From positions 1 through 64,000 of the forward strand of contig NZ_JACYOF010000008.1 in NCBI RefSeq assembly GCF_014932895.1: 64,000 nt of DNA. Reading direction: 5' to 3'. Made by a program: the position numbers and the translations under genes. This stretch comes from Bacillus thuringiensis. Its GTDB lineage: Bacteria > Bacillota > Bacilli > Bacillales > Bacillaceae_G. Below the pieces are notes generated by a model. The model was given only the letters and a program-made list of their open reading frames with translations. It was not told the origin of the DNA and did no database searches. Shown one piece after another: positions 8,106 to 17,668 of the stretch. Within the stretch, counting starts at the first letter, position 1. Every line of letters begins with the position of its first letter.

Positions 8106-9483
8106 AGCTCTTCCATTAGACTATATTATCCAACATGCACAAACACTCTCAAAAGAAGATATACGAGATGATATTGTCGGAGATATTTATCGAACATCTG
8201 CAAACATATGTAAAGAATCTGTTCAATATACAAATACTGATAAATTGTATCGTTCCGAAAAACTAGATAAAGTTTTCACATCTCCACTCTGGGGATTCCC
8301 AATTATGCTTGGTATTTTATCTATCATTTTTTATCTTACAATTGCAGGCGCTAATGTACCATCCGATATGCTTGCTGAGTTCTTCGGATGGGCAGAAGGA
8401 TATTTAACATCTTGGTTCCAAGCGATACATGCACCTGAATGGTTACATGGCATTTTAATACTTGGTTTATTCCGTGGTATCGGCGCTGTTATTAGCGTTA
8501 TGTTACCACCTATGGCAATCTTTTTCCCGATGTTCGCACTATTAGAAAACTACGGATATTTACCACGTGTCGCGTTTAATATGGACCGCTTATTCAAACG
8601 ATCTGGTGCACATGGTAAACAATCTTTAACAATGGCAATGGGATTTGGTTGTAATGCAGCTGCCATTATGTCAACACGTATTATTGAATCACCACGTGAA
8701 CGTATGCTTGCAATCTTAACAAACAACTTCGTTCCTTGTAACGGTCGCTGGCCTATGTTAATTTTAATGGCTTCACTATTTATGGCTGCTGGTTATACAG
8801 GTAGCATGCAAACATTTGTTACTGCAAGTGTCGTAGTTGGCATGGTTGTAATTGGTGTTATTATGACATTAACCGTTTCTTGGGTACTATCAAAAACAGC
8901 TTTAAAGGGCGTTCCAACTCACTACACACTTGAGTTACCACCATACCGCAAACCAAAAATTTGGAATACAATTGTGCGTTCAACGCTCGATAAATCAATA
9001 TATGTTTTAAAACGAGCTGTAATTGTAGCTGCACCTGCCGCTGTATTAACTTGGATACTTGCTAATATTTTCGTTGGTGACACTAGCTTACTTATGCACT
9101 TTGTAAACTTCCTGGATCCATTCGCTAAAATGTTAGGACTTGACGGTTTTATTCTAGCCGCATTTATCCTTGGACTACCAGCTAATGAAATTGTTATTCC
9201 AATTTTATTAATGTCTTACTTATCAACTGGCGCTTTAACTGAAATAGATGATTTTAATCAAATTAAAAATCTATTCTTAGAACACGGTTGGACTTGGTTA
9301 ACTGCGTTAAACACAATGTTGTTCTCACTTCTTCATTTCCCATGCGGGACAACACTGGTTAACATATATAAAGAAACAAAAAGTGCAAAATGGACATTCT
9401 TATCGTTTGCAATCCCTACTGTTATCGCCATTGTTGTTACATTCCTCTCTACACAATTGGTACATTGGTTAGGGCTTGTATAA
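8083..9483 (+). CDS. FeoB membrane channel domain, encoded as a separate gene
   Basis: This 466-residue protein corresponds to the C-terminal part of FeoB. A short helical stretch (residues 1-65) is followed by about eight membrane helices. Both Gate-like regions can be seen: a cysteine-containing segment FVPCNGRWPML near residue 215 and HFPCGTTLVNIY near 424. GGGAGG lies about 9 bases before its ATG inside the end of the GTPase gene, which argues for a real split gene and not a sequencing error. The stop codon TAA lies within the left ATAAA flank of a bcr1 element. Confidence 0.83.
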   Translation: MESHSASKALPLDYIIQHAQTLSKEDIRDDIVGDIYRTSANICKESVQYTNTDKLYRSEKLDKVFTSPLWGFPIMLGILSIIFYLTIAGANVPSDMLAEFFGWAEGYLTSWFQAIHAPEWLHGILILGLFRGIGAVISVMLPPMAIFFPMFALLENYGYLPRVAFNMDRLFKRSGAHGKQSLTMAMGFGCNAAAIMSTRIIESPRERMLAILTNNFVPCNGRWPMLILMASLFMAAGYTGSMQTFVTASVVVGMVVIGVIMTLTVSWVLSKTALKGVPTHYTLELPPYRKPKIWNTIVRSTLDKSIYVLKRAVIVAAPAAVLTWILANIFVGDTSLLMHFVNFLDPFAKMLGLDGFILAAFILGLPANEIVIPILLMSYLSTGALTEIDDFNQIKNLFLEHGWTWLTALNTMLFSLLHFPCGTTLVNIYKETKSAKWTFLSFAIPTVIAIVVTFLSTQLVHWLGLV

Positions 9484-9635
9484 AGTGAAACTTTACTCAG
9501 TAGGGGGGCTCTATCCCCTACTGAGTATTAGTTAAACCAATCGGGCTTTTACGGGCAGTTGATCCCCCACCTAACTTCTTTGCTTTCGCTGAATTTTGAG
9601 GTAGGGGTCTTACTGCCCGCAAATAGCAGGATAAA
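9480..9635 (-). repeat. bcr1 repeat element, copy 1
   Basis: This 156 bp element is flanked by ATAAA on both sides (TTTAT on the other strand). It contains the conserved block with CGGGCTTTTACGGGCAGTTG and CCCACCTAACTTC shared with copies at 49607, 52326 and 63784. I recognise it as the B. cereus group repeat bcr1. A hairpin formed by CTCAGTAGGGG and CCCCTACTGAG lies near the left end. The left flank contains the feoB stop codon, and the feo terminator lies 48 bases beyond the right end. Confidence 0.85.
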
Positions 9636-9683
9636 GCGAAGCATACATAGAAGGTATCCCCCTCCACATATGCTTTGTTTGAA

Positions 9684-9717
9684 AGAAATCTGAAAATTAT
9701 TCAGGTTTCTTTTTTTG
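9684..9717 (+). terminator. intrinsic terminator of the feo operon
   Basis: GAAATCTGAA pairs with TTCAGGTTTC (one G-T pair) and is followed by seven T. It terminates rightward transcripts from feoB and is now separated from that gene by bcr1. It overlaps the end of the small minus-strand ORF. Confidence 0.65.
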
Positions 9718-9834
9718 CGCATCCGTATTCCACGGCTGTGCTCCATATGTTGTGATTTTTTTATGAATAAAGTATATAGCTCCTGGAAGAACCGCCATTA
9801 ATATCGTGCAACTAATCCCTAATCCAGTAAACAA
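9697..9834 (-). CDS. small membrane protein at the end of the gerL operon (45 codons)
   Basis: This short ORF begins with TTG at 9834, placed 5 bases after AAGGTGAT, a near-perfect Shine-Dalgarno that itself overlaps the gerLC stop region. The product has one hydrophobic segment (residues 4-23, roughly GLGISCTILMAVLPGAIYFI) followed by a polar tail ending QKKKPE. It is the fourth cistron of the germinant receptor operon. Some germinant receptor operons carry a small D-subunit membrane gene, but those have two helices, so identity with that family is only inference. The strong ribosome site and operon position are the main support. Confidence 0.6.
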   Translation of the reverse strand: MFTGLGISCTILMAVLPGAIYFIHKKITTYGAQPWNTDAQKKKPE

Positions 9835-9845
9835 CTTACATCACC

Positions 9846-11012
9846 TTATTTCACTCTCTTTGGTAAAGCTGATCCCGAATGTTCAATTGTAGGATGAACA
9901 TGAACAATTATTTCAACGTTACTAAAATAATTTTCACCTTGATCCCAATTCTTTCTGATTTTTTTCCACTCTTTATAATTATGCCGTTTATACACTTCGC
10001 CTAATCCCAATACATCCACCTTATATTTTTTTTGAACAAGTTTTACTGATTTTTGGATACGTTTCTCCATTTCCTCCGCAATATTTTTCTTTAATCGATT
10101 TTCATTCATAATTTGTTTATGATCACTAAAATGCAACTCAGCCAAGGTTCCTTCTAGTGATAAATGAATATCAAACTTCGGCTTTGTAGCATTTACCGTA
10201 GATACTTTAATCTTCCGGTGTATCTTATGAATTTCATATGTAATAAGCTGGTCCTTTTTACGGATAGTAAAAAAACCTCCAATTTTTTTACCTATTATAT
10301 AGTTCATCCCCAACGTTTGTTCTCCACTCATCATTCCAACACACTTATTATCCTTTCCACGGAATAAAGCAGCCCCATCCATCTGAACACCTTGCTTCGT
10401 TAAGCCTAAAACAGGTAGCGCAAAACTTTGCTTGGAAATCATTTTCTCCTGTACTTCACCAATTCTTGCCGCCTCAATCATTTGAGCATTTTTCGGAGGA
10501 TGATCCGCTAACATATCAATGTATTTCGCTGGTAAATTTTCAGGCTTTGCACCTTGTTTTAAAATAGCTTCCGCATTTTTCTTCGAAACGAACAAACGAA
10601 TATTCCTTCTCATTTCATGATCGCGAATATATACATCTAACGTATTTTGCAAAACATACGGACCTGAAAGTAATTCTTTAGAAAAAATTATCACTTGTAT
10701 ATGCGGAAAGAATAAGGAACGACTAATTTTTTTAGCAATAATTCGTATTTGTTCAAAAACACTATCAGCTTTTGCACTAACATTAATATAATTTTTACTC
10801 TCGCCATCGCCTTGCGCACCTTGTGGCGTTAACTTACTTGGGAGTACCATTTGGTATGTGCCCTTCATCACCGGATTAGATTTTTTTTCTTTCACAATAT
10901 CATAAGCCGCCCCTACCACAAATCCCCTTTCCTCGATCTCTTCTAACTCAGAACACCCACTCATCCAACTAGCCAGAACAGCACATATCATAATTTTAAG
11001 AAGGTGCTTCAT
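9846..11012 (-). CDS. gerLC: spore germinant receptor C subunit (GerAC family lipoprotein)
   Basis: This is the lipoprotein subunit of a Ger-type germinant receptor, located in the spore inner membrane. The signal peptide ends at SWMSGC, lipidated at Cys20 with the start used here. The remaining ~365 residues follow the GerAC family: [13 protein letters not shown] near the N-terminus and a mixed alpha/beta C-terminal domain ending before residue 388. The ATG at 11012 has AGAAGGA 9 bases upstream; the earlier in-frame ATG abuts that signal. It overlaps gerLB by 17 bases. The gerL assignment rests on chromosomal neighbourhood (near qox, sph and plc) and is less sure than the family. Confidence 0.8.
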   Translation of the reverse strand: MKHLLKIMICAVLASWMSGCSELEEIEERGFVVGAAYDIVKEKKSNPVMKGTYQMVLPSKLTPQGAQGDGESKNYINVSAKADSVFEQIRIIAKKISRSLFFPHIQVIIFSKELLSGPYVLQNTLDVYIRDHEMRRNIRLFVSKKNAEAILKQGAKPENLPAKYIDMLADHPPKNAQMIEAARIGEVQEKMISKQSFALPVLGLTKQGVQMDGAALFRGKDNKCVGMMSGEQTLGMNYIIGKKIGGFFTIRKKDQLITYEIHKIHRKIKVSTVNATKPKFDIHLSLEGTLAELHFSDHKQIMNENRLKKNIAEEMEKRIQKSVKLVQKKYKVDVLGLGEVYKRHNYKEWKKIRKNWDQGENYFSNVEIIVHVHPTIEHSGSALPKRVK

Positions 11013-12117
11013 TTTTACCATTCCTTCTTTTTATTTTATATACAATTAAAACTAACAGAGGCGCTAGTACAACAAACCCCATATCAATCCAAGCTAAATA
11101 AGTCCCATAATGTGATAAATCTTCTAAATTACCAGGTATCATATTCACAATAAAAACAATAGGGGCACTTACAAAAATGAAAATATGTTTCTTCACTTTC
11201 GGAAACATGGCACAAAATAATAAAGACGCGACGTCATAATATATTGCTGTAGTGTTATAGACAGTAATAATCCAAGTAGTAAAAAAGATCGCATCAAACC
11301 TTTCTAAAAATCCTCCTCCAATTTCAATTTCTTTCCCTAATTCAATCGTTGGATATGTCAGTCCCCTAGTTGTCATATAGGTAAAAACACTAATACAAGT
11401 TATATAAATTAAAATGTACGAAAGCACATTTACCATCACTGCTTTTGCAACTGCCAATGGTGCTTTTTTTGCTGTGTCATTTAACATCACCGCATAAAAC
11501 AAAGCTACCTCAAATCCAATAAACGTAAAAATAGAGCTTTTAACTCCTACAGCATATTGCCTTACGTCCGTTTGAAAAGCCGGTAGTAAATTATCTATTT
11601 CCATTAAGTTCACATTCAATAAAGAAAGCAGTACGATTGCAATTAAAACAATTGGTAGGAATAAAACGTTTAACCTTAATAAAGCTACTCTCGATCCTGC
11701 TACTCCATAAACAACAACTAATAGGAAAAAGAAAGACAATAGTTGTATTGGTGTATCATTAAATAAATACGTTTGTGAAATAATTGCAATCATTCGCGAT
11801 TCATATGCTGTCAAAGCAGCAAACGTTAATACTAAAATGGCACTAATCGTGTATGCCACAGGCTTTGTCAAATGCGCACTCGTATATTGAACAAAGTTTT
11901 GTTTCGGGAATAGAATTGCCACCCTCGTTACAAACCATCCTAAACATGCACATATCAATCCCCCAGCAAGCAAAATAATCCAGCCATCTGAAAATAGAGT
12001 TTGCGTAGCGACGTCTCGTGGCATAGATAATGCCCCTATACCAATAATGACGGAAGATACCGCAAAACCAAGCTCCCGGGATCCAATTTCTTCATCTCCG
12101 TATTCAAATGGTTTCAA
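10996..12117 (-). CDS. gerLB: spore germinant receptor B subunit (GerAB family)
   Basis: This 373-residue integral membrane protein has about ten helices and belongs to the amino acid/polyamine/organocation superfamily. GerAB-type subunits bind the small-molecule germinant. The start is TTG at 12117, directly after the gerLA stop, with GGAG 9 bases upstream inside that gene. The N-terminal motif [20 protein letters not shown] fits the unwound first helix that contacts ligand in this superfamily. The germinant cannot be told from sequence. It is co-transcribed with A and C subunits. Confidence 0.83.
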   Translation of the reverse strand: MKPFEYGDEEIGSRELGFAVSSVIIGIGALSMPRDVATQTLFSDGWIILLAGGLICACLGWFVTRVAILFPKQNFVQYTSAHLTKPVAYTISAILVLTFAALTAYESRMIAIISQTYLFNDTPIQLLSFFFLLVVVYGVAGSRVALLRLNVLFLPIVLIAIVLLSLLNVNLMEIDNLLPAFQTDVRQYAVGVKSSIFTFIGFEVALFYAVMLNDTAKKAPLAVAKAVMVNVLSYILIYITCISVFTYMTTRGLTYPTIELGKEIEIGGGFLERFDAIFFTTWIITVYNTTAIYYDVASLLFCAMFPKVKKHIFIFVSAPIVFIVNMIPGNLEDLSHYGTYLAWIDMGFVVLAPLLVLIVYKIKRRNGKNEAPS

Positions 12118-13596
12118 TTATTCTCGCTCCTTTGAACGTAATGTAGAGTCTTTCGTTTGTAAATATTCCGGTCTCTCTTTCAACATTGGCTTCGGCAAGC
12201 GGACAATCTCTTCTTTCCAATCTTTATAAAATGCAGGAGCAATAGGCGTTGTATACGGTACCCCAACACTCTTTAAATTCGTAATATGAACGGCAAGTGC
12301 AATAAGAGCTAAAATAATTCCATACAGCCCAAAAGCAGTCGCGGCTAATACAAAAACGAAAAGCAGAATCCTAAACGTAATCGTAATGCTATACACGGGC
12401 AGTGAAAATGTGGCTATTGCTGTAACCGCAATAATAATGACTAAAAACGGATTTACAATCCCCGCACTTACTGCCGCTTCTCCAATTACAAGGCCACCTA
12501 CAATCCCAATAGTTTGTCCCATCTGTTTCGGTAATCTAATTCCAGCTTCTCTTATTAATTCCATCGTCAATGCCATCATTAATGTTTCAATATAAGCAGG
12601 AAACGGTACACCTTCCCTCGCACCTGCAATTGAATAAGCCAATTTAGAAGGAATAAGCCCTTGGTGATATGAAACTAGTGCTACATACATTGCCGGCATT
12701 AAAATCGCAATCATACCGGAAATCATTCGCAAAACCCTTAATAACGTACCAATTGTCCAGCGCTCATAATGATCTTCTACCGATTGAAAAATATCAACAA
12801 ATACTAATGGCGCAATAAGTGCAAATGGTGATCCATCTACTAAAATAGCCACTTTTCCCTTCGCTAATGAGGCCACAATACTATCAGGCCTTTCTGTATT
12901 CAAAAACTGCGGAAATGGCGATAAATTATTATCTTGAATTAAGTGTTCAATCGTACCTGTTTCCAAAACAACATCTGTCACTATTGATTGAAGACGACGA
13001 TCTAACTCTTTTACAATGTAAGGATTAATAATATCTTCTATATATACTAGGGTCACTTCTTTTTGCGATCTTTTTCCCATAATATAAGATTGAAATCGTA
13101 ACTTTGGATCACGCAAACTACGGCGAATTAACATTTTATTTACATTAATATCTTCATTTAGTCCAACCCTCGGTCCACGTATTAAATCTTCTGTCACCGG
13201 AGGCTCTAAACTTCTTTTCTCCCAAGCCCTACTATTAATAACAATAGCGGTTTGAATATTATCAATTAATATAACCGTGTCTCCTGCTAAAATTGCATTT
13301 ATAATATCTGGAAATGTTGTTTTCATACCGACTTCTGCAATAGAAATAAAACGATCCAACAATACTTGAACAACAGCTGCTTCATTTAGTACTTCTTCAT
13401 ATTGAAGTGTACGAATTACATATTTATAAACATTATCCTTATCTGTCAATCCACATAAAAAAACAACCGCACAACGTGTAAAGCTTCCAGCAAGTTCCAC
13501 TTCTCTAATCGTTAAATCATTAGGTGAACCTAGCTCATCCCTGATTTCCTTCATAACTTCAAACAAGTTACCTTTTAGCTCTAACAATTTCCCCAC
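12118..13596 (-). CDS. gerLA: spore germinant receptor A subunit (GerAA family)
   Basis: This first subunit of the receptor has 492 residues: a soluble N-terminal half (about 1-280) and a C-terminal half with four to six helices. The family segment around SYHQGLIPSKLAYSIAGARE (about 308-327) and the PFPAYIETLMMALTMELIREAG stretch after it are clear. Family knowledge says A subunits assemble the ion-conducting part of the receptor. The annotated start is GTG, and an in-frame TTG three codons on is equally well placed after GGTGGGG. Operons of this kind are usually expressed in the forespore from a sigma-G promoter, which I did not identify here. Confidence 0.83.
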   Translation of the reverse strand: MGKLLELKGNLFEVMKEIRDELGSPNDLTIREVELAGSFTRCAVVFLCGLTDKDNVYKYVIRTLQYEEVLNEAAVVQVLLDRFISIAEVGMKTTFPDIINAILAGDTVILIDNIQTAIVINSRAWEKRSLEPPVTEDLIRGPRVGLNEDINVNKMLIRRSLRDPKLRFQSYIMGKRSQKEVTLVYIEDIINPYIVKELDRRLQSIVTDVVLETGTIEHLIQDNNLSPFPQFLNTERPDSIVASLAKGKVAILVDGSPFALIAPLVFVDIFQSVEDHYERWTIGTLLRVLRMISGMIAILMPAMYVALVSYHQGLIPSKLAYSIAGAREGVPFPAYIETLMMALTMELIREAGIRLPKQMGQTIGIVGGLVIGEAAVSAGIVNPFLVIIIAVTAIATFSLPVYSITITFRILLFVFVLAATAFGLYGIILALIALAVHITNLKSVGVPYTTPIAPAFYKDWKEEIVRLPKPMLKERPEYLQTKDSTLRSKERE

Positions 13597-13653
13597 CTAA
13601 CTTCCTTTTCAACAAGTTTTTAGTTAGATTCCGCTAATGTAAGTAAATATATA

Positions 13654-13687
13654 CAAAAAAGAGCTATCTCTTTTCGAAGATAGCTTT
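13654..13687 (-). terminator. intrinsic terminator of the symporter operon
   Basis: AGCTATCT and AGATAGCT form the stem, followed on the minus strand by a run of T. It lies just after the symporter stop at 13698. Confidence 0.7.
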
Positions 13688-13697
13688 AACAGACGAA

Positions 13698-15170
13698 TTA
13701 TTTTTCTACTATTATATTGTCTGTCTTTATAGGTACACTTTTCGTAAACCCACTAACTACAAACATCACAAGCATATTAATTAACAATGCGATTATACCT
13801 ACATTCAAATCTTTTATATGCTGCGGGAAACTCGGAAACATCGTAGCTATAGTAGAACCTGATAAAGTGATATATGCGACAACAAACAACCCAATCCCCA
13901 TTCCTGCAATCGCCCCTTGCTTCGTAATAATTTGACGAGGAAACAAACTGCATACAAGCGCAGGGAAAAGTTGCGTAACGATACTGTATCCCATTAAAAG
14001 AAGAGCCCCTATTGTCTCGCCTCCTTTAAAAGTAAACAAAACCGCTACAAAGGTTACTACAGGCACAAATAATTTTGCCGCTCTAGCAACTTGTCTATCT
14101 GAAGCAGATGAATCCATTGTTCGGTAAATATTTTTTGCTAGTAATGTCGAAGCCGCCATAACAAGCATGGATGCTGGAACTAATGCCGTTAATACCCCTG
14201 CGCTTCCAATGACTCCAATAAACCAAGGGTCAAAGGTTTGTAAAGCAAGGCGAAATAATGAAAGATCTACATCCGCTCCCTTTAATCCTGGAACTTGTAG
14301 TATAGCAGCAAATCCTGCAAAGAATACGAAAAGTAAAACTAAAGAATACAATGGCATAATCGCCGCGTTTTTCCGAAATACTTTTTCGCTTTTTGCAGAG
14401 AAAGCAGAAGCAAATGTATGAGGCCACATATAAAAACCGAGGGCCGTTAATATAATAGTAGAAACAAACCAAGAAATACTCATTCCTTCTTCAGGTAAAG
14501 ATAAGAATCCTGGTTTTGCTGCTTCTACAGCTTCAAACATCGGCTGAAATCCTCCGTAATAATGATACGGTAAATATATACCTAAAAACATAACGATAAA
14601 CAGTATCATAATATCCTTCAAAGCGGCTGTCCAAGCAGAGCCGTGTATACCTGAAACCATTACATATATAGTTATAACAATAGCCCCTATCCATACTGCA
14701 ATAACAGGCGACACCCTTCCATAAGAAGCTTCTGAAACGATAATTCCTAATCCCTTTAGCTGCAAAACAAGATATGGAATGATAGAAATAACACCAATAA
14801 TTGAAACAATCATTCCAAGTGTCTTACTCCTATATTTCTTCGCAAAAAAATCCGGTTGTGAAACAAGGTTATGTTCTTTCGCATACTTCCAAACTGGTGG
14901 CAGTAAGAAGTACGATAAAATATAAGCTAATGCGCCATAACCTAAAATATAGAAAGTAGGAGCCCCTTTACTATACGCCCAGCCACTTCCTCCTAAAAAC
15001 GTGAACGTCGTATAAATTTCTCCTGCCATAAGGAGAAAAACAAAAATTGTTCCAAACCCTCTTCCTCCAACTGACCATTGCTCTAAATTCATATCTTTTC
15101 CATGTTGTGCTCGAATTCCTAAAAATAGTGCAAGGAATAAAAATAAAATAATGATAAGTAATGCTGTCAT
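13698..15170 (-). CDS. sodium:solute symporter family protein
   Basis: This 490-residue protein has about thirteen membrane helices and belongs to the SSS (LeuT-fold) family; it is close to B. subtilis YhjB. The first helix is followed by the VGGRGFG loop typical of the family (about residues 34-40). It starts with an ATGA overlap on the stop of the DUF3311 gene. Because the operon begins with an amidohydrolase, a likely substrate is an acylated amino acid or related carboxylate. That is inference from context only. Confidence 0.82.
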   Translation of the reverse strand: MTALLIIILFLFLALFLGIRAQHGKDMNLEQWSVGGRGFGTIFVFLLMAGEIYTTFTFLGGSGWAYSKGAPTFYILGYGALAYILSYFLLPPVWKYAKEHNLVSQPDFFAKKYRSKTLGMIVSIIGVISIIPYLVLQLKGLGIIVSEASYGRVSPVIAVWIGAIVITIYVMVSGIHGSAWTAALKDIMILFIVMFLGIYLPYHYYGGFQPMFEAVEAAKPGFLSLPEEGMSISWFVSTIILTALGFYMWPHTFASAFSAKSEKVFRKNAAIMPLYSLVLLFVFFAGFAAILQVPGLKGADVDLSLFRLALQTFDPWFIGVIGSAGVLTALVPASMLVMAASTLLAKNIYRTMDSSASDRQVARAAKLFVPVVTFVAVLFTFKGGETIGALLLMGYSIVTQLFPALVCSLFPRQIITKQGAIAGMGIGLFVVAYITLSGSTIATMFPSFPQHIKDLNVGIIALLINMLVMFVVSGFTKSVPIKTDNIIVEK

Positions 15171-15364
15171 CGCACATCCCCCTTATTAGCAGGATCGAAT
15201 ACGTACACAAGCCCCATACAAAGAGACGTAATGAGCACCGATAATAATACCCAAAATAATAAAAATGGCATCCCCAATACGTAAGGAGTAACTGAATTCG
15301 CAAATACTGGTCCCACAACTAAACAAAAAACTGGAATAAGCGCTAGTATGTGTATTTTCTTCAT
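15167..15364 (-). CDS. DUF3311 small membrane protein
   Basis: This 65-residue protein has two hydrophobic helices (about 5-24 and 30-52) and a short charged tail. Proteins of this size and pattern (DUF3311, YhjC-like) are almost always found just before an SSS symporter, as here, and are thought to be a helper subunit. Its start lies one base after the amidohydrolase stop and its stop overlaps the symporter start, so the three genes are tightly coupled. Confidence 0.8.
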   Translation of the reverse strand: MKKIHILALIPVFCLVVGPVFANSVTPYVLGMPFLLFWVLLSVLITSLCMGLVYVFDPANKGDVR

Positions 15365-15365
15365 C

Positions 15366-16541
15366 TCATTCTCCTTTACTTATAAAATTCATAATGGATG
15401 CTACAAAGATTTCCACTCCAATTGGTAATGCGTCTTCGTCAATCGTAAAACGAGGATGATGATGAGGATATATAATTCCTTTCTCTTTGTTTCCTGCTCC
15501 GATAAAAAAGAATGTGCCTGGTGCCTTTTGTAAAAATGCTGAAAAATCTTCCCCAGCCATCGTCGGCTGTAAACGAACAACTTGTTCCCTTCCATAAAGC
15601 TGTAATGCCGTCTGTTCAATAAGCTCTGTAACTTCATAATCATTTACAACTGGTCGATATCCATATTCATAAGAAAACGTATATTTCGCTCCGTAAGCTT
15701 CAGTAATATGCTTCACAATCCGTTCAATCTTCTCTTCTGTTTCTTCTCGTAATTCATGTCTTAAGCTCCTCACCGTTCCTTCAATCTCTGCTTGTTCTGG
15801 AATCACATTATGGGTTGTCCCAGCATGAAATTGTGTAACTGATACTACTAGAGAATCGAGCGGATTCGTGAGGCGAGATACGATTTGCTGAAGCTGCGAA
15901 ACAACTTGTGTACCAATTGCAATACTATCGACTGTTTCATGAGGGATGCCAGCATGCCCACCTTTGCCCTCTATCGTAATTTTAAAAACATCCGGTGCAG
16001 CCATCGCAGGACCATAAATTACACCTACTTTACCAACCTCTAACGACGCCCACAGGTGAGCACCAATAATATAATCCACACCTTCCATTACCCCCGCCGC
16101 GACCATTTCTTCTGCACCACCAGGGAAGTTTTCTTCTGCATGTTGAAATAGAAAACGAATTTCCCCTTTCACTTTTTCTCTTTCCTCTACTAACTGGTGT
16201 ACCACTCCAAGCAATATCGCCATGTGTCCATCATGACCGCATGCGTGCATCACACCTAGATATGTAGAAATAAAGTCAAACTCATTTTCCTCATGAATAG
16301 GAAGAGCATCCATATCAGCACGAACCGCGATTGTTTTACCAGGTTGTTTACCTATTAACTTTGCCATTACACTATATTTAGTAGGTCTTGATACTTCTAA
16401 ATATGGTATTTTCCGAAGTATGTCGAACACAAACTGCGATGTTTTTTCTTCCTGAAAAGATAACTCTGGATACTTATGAAAATGCCTTCTCCACTCAATC
16501 AACTGATTATTTGACAAAACAAGTTCTTTTGCAACATCCAT
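15366..16541 (-). CDS. M20 family amidohydrolase (N-acyl amino acid hydrolase-like)
   Basis: This cytoplasmic metallo-hydrolase of 391 residues belongs to the M20D group, which includes hippurate hydrolases, IAA-amino acid hydrolases and N-acetyl-diaminopimelate deacetylases. Metal-binding motifs are visible: RADMDALP near 74-81, MHACGHDGH at 98-106 and HAEENFPGGAEE near 134-145. The ATG at 16541 is chosen because AAGGAGAG lies 8 bases upstream; the 22 extra upstream codons are not supported. It is the first gene of an operon with DUF3311 and a sodium symporter. The natural substrate is unknown. A CodY-like motif with three mismatches lies at 16606-16620. Confidence 0.83.
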   Translation of the reverse strand: MDVAKELVLSNNQLIEWRRHFHKYPELSFQEEKTSQFVFDILRKIPYLEVSRPTKYSVMAKLIGKQPGKTIAVRADMDALPIHEENEFDFISTYLGVMHACGHDGHMAILLGVVHQLVEEREKVKGEIRFLFQHAEENFPGGAEEMVAAGVMEGVDYIIGAHLWASLEVGKVGVIYGPAMAAPDVFKITIEGKGGHAGIPHETVDSIAIGTQVVSQLQQIVSRLTNPLDSLVVSVTQFHAGTTHNVIPEQAEIEGTVRSLRHELREETEEKIERIVKHITEAYGAKYTFSYEYGYRPVVNDYEVTELIEQTALQLYGREQVVRLQPTMAGEDFSAFLQKAPGTFFFIGAGNKEKGIIYPHHHPRFTIDEDALPIGVEIFVASIMNFISKGE

Positions 16542-16640
16542 TTCTCTTCTCTCCTTCTTCACCAAATTAAATGTTATTATAACGTGAATTGTCATTTTTT
16601 CAAACAATATTCTGAATTTTCAATATTAAGGTTATAAAAA

Positions 16641-16669
16641 TAAAAAGCCATCTCAAGATGACTTTTTAT
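16641..16669 (-). terminator. intrinsic terminator of the C39-type peptidase gene
   Basis: AAAAGTCATCT and GATGGCTTTTT form the stem with A and T runs on both sides, so it could stop transcription in either direction. It ends three bases after the peptidase stop. Confidence 0.72.
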
Positions 16670-16671
16670 TT

Positions 16672-17382
16672 TTATAATATAGTAATTGCTTGTTTCCCCA
16701 TCTGCTCCCATGCTCTCTCAAACTCTGCTCGTGGAACAGCAAAACGCGGATTATTTTTAAGAGGATCATTTACATATACAAAGTTTTGATCATATCCAAT
16801 TACTACTGCACTATGCTCATAATATGTAATTTTCACTTCTCCTGAGCTCGTATTCCATGTTTCAAAACTACTTTCGTCTAATGGCTTAAACGTTGTATTA
16901 ATAATGACCCATACCGGAGAACCAGAACTAATTACTTTATATACATCTTGTACTTCTCTACCCGTCAAATTAATTACTTTTTTAGGAACATATTTTTCTG
17001 CTAAATTAAAAATTGGCTGATTATACACACCATAACCTGGCTCTGCTTTCGTATAAATATTTCCAACAAACCCCTCATAAGGATTTCCTCGCAAACCATT
17101 TTGTTCAAATGGTACACGGTGAATTTCACTAGCAAGTTGCATCTTATCTACTTGTATACCTTTATATTGTAGCAACATAGCCAAACTTGTCACTTCACAT
17201 CCACGAGGTAATTCTGGTAATTGTTTTATAAATGGCACTTCTTCAATCATAGCCACTTCTTTCATTTCAGATAGAAAATCTAAGCGTAGCACTTGCGCCT
17301 TTTGGATAATTTTATCCTTCCCTATAAAAAGCGCGGCAGCAAATATAATTCCAAAAACAAAAAGATATTTTAGCTTTTTCAT
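16672..17382 (-). CDS. C39-like cysteine peptidase family protein, membrane-anchored
   Basis: This 236-residue protein has an N-terminal signal anchor (about residues 5-21) and an extracellular peptidase_C39_2 domain. The catalytic cysteine is in RGCEVTSLAM (Cys62) and the histidine in YEHSAVVIGYD (His190), followed by NDP. No transporter is linked, so it is not a bacteriocin-processing exporter; related Bacillus proteins are extracytoplasmic and uncharacterised. The ATG at 17382 follows GGAG by 11 bases; a TTG three codons earlier is possible but too close to it. Confidence 0.78.
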   Translation of the reverse strand: MKKLKYLFVFGIIFAAALFIGKDKIIQKAQVLRLDFLSEMKEVAMIEEVPFIKQLPELPRGCEVTSLAMLLQYKGIQVDKMQLASEIHRVPFEQNGLRGNPYEGFVGNIYTKAEPGYGVYNQPIFNLAEKYVPKKVINLTGREVQDVYKVISSGSPVWVIINTTFKPLDESSFETWNTSSGEVKITYYEHSAVVIGYDQNFVYVNDPLKNNPRFAVPRAEFERAWEQMGKQAITIL

Positions 17383-17668
17383 TATAAACAAAACTCCATT
17401 AATTATTATTTTACAGATACAACTCTTATCATTGTACCTTTCTTCTTACTAGTTTGCTAGAAAGATTCTGTGAATTATTGTTCACGATTTTATCTTTATA
17501 AAATTCTAATTATTTTTAATAAAAAGAAAAAACAATATACATTTTCAGAATGTTTTGCTAAAATCAAAATTATTAACATAGTGAAGATGTCACCATGTTA
17601 ATAAACATTCTTAGAGTATTTAATCATAGTTCATTTTTACATACTCCATTCATTTCATAACAAATAAA

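Noticed and set aside
9549-9746. 65-codon minus-strand frame over the bcr1 element
   Set aside because: It crosses the repeat and uses a different frame from the small membrane ORF at 9697-9834, which has the ribosome site.
13580-13612. GGAAGTTAGGTGGG at the gerLA ribosome site, shared with the bcr1 core
   Set aside because: Only about 14 purine-rich bases match and no flanks or other bcr1 parts are present, so a ribosome-site coincidence is enough.
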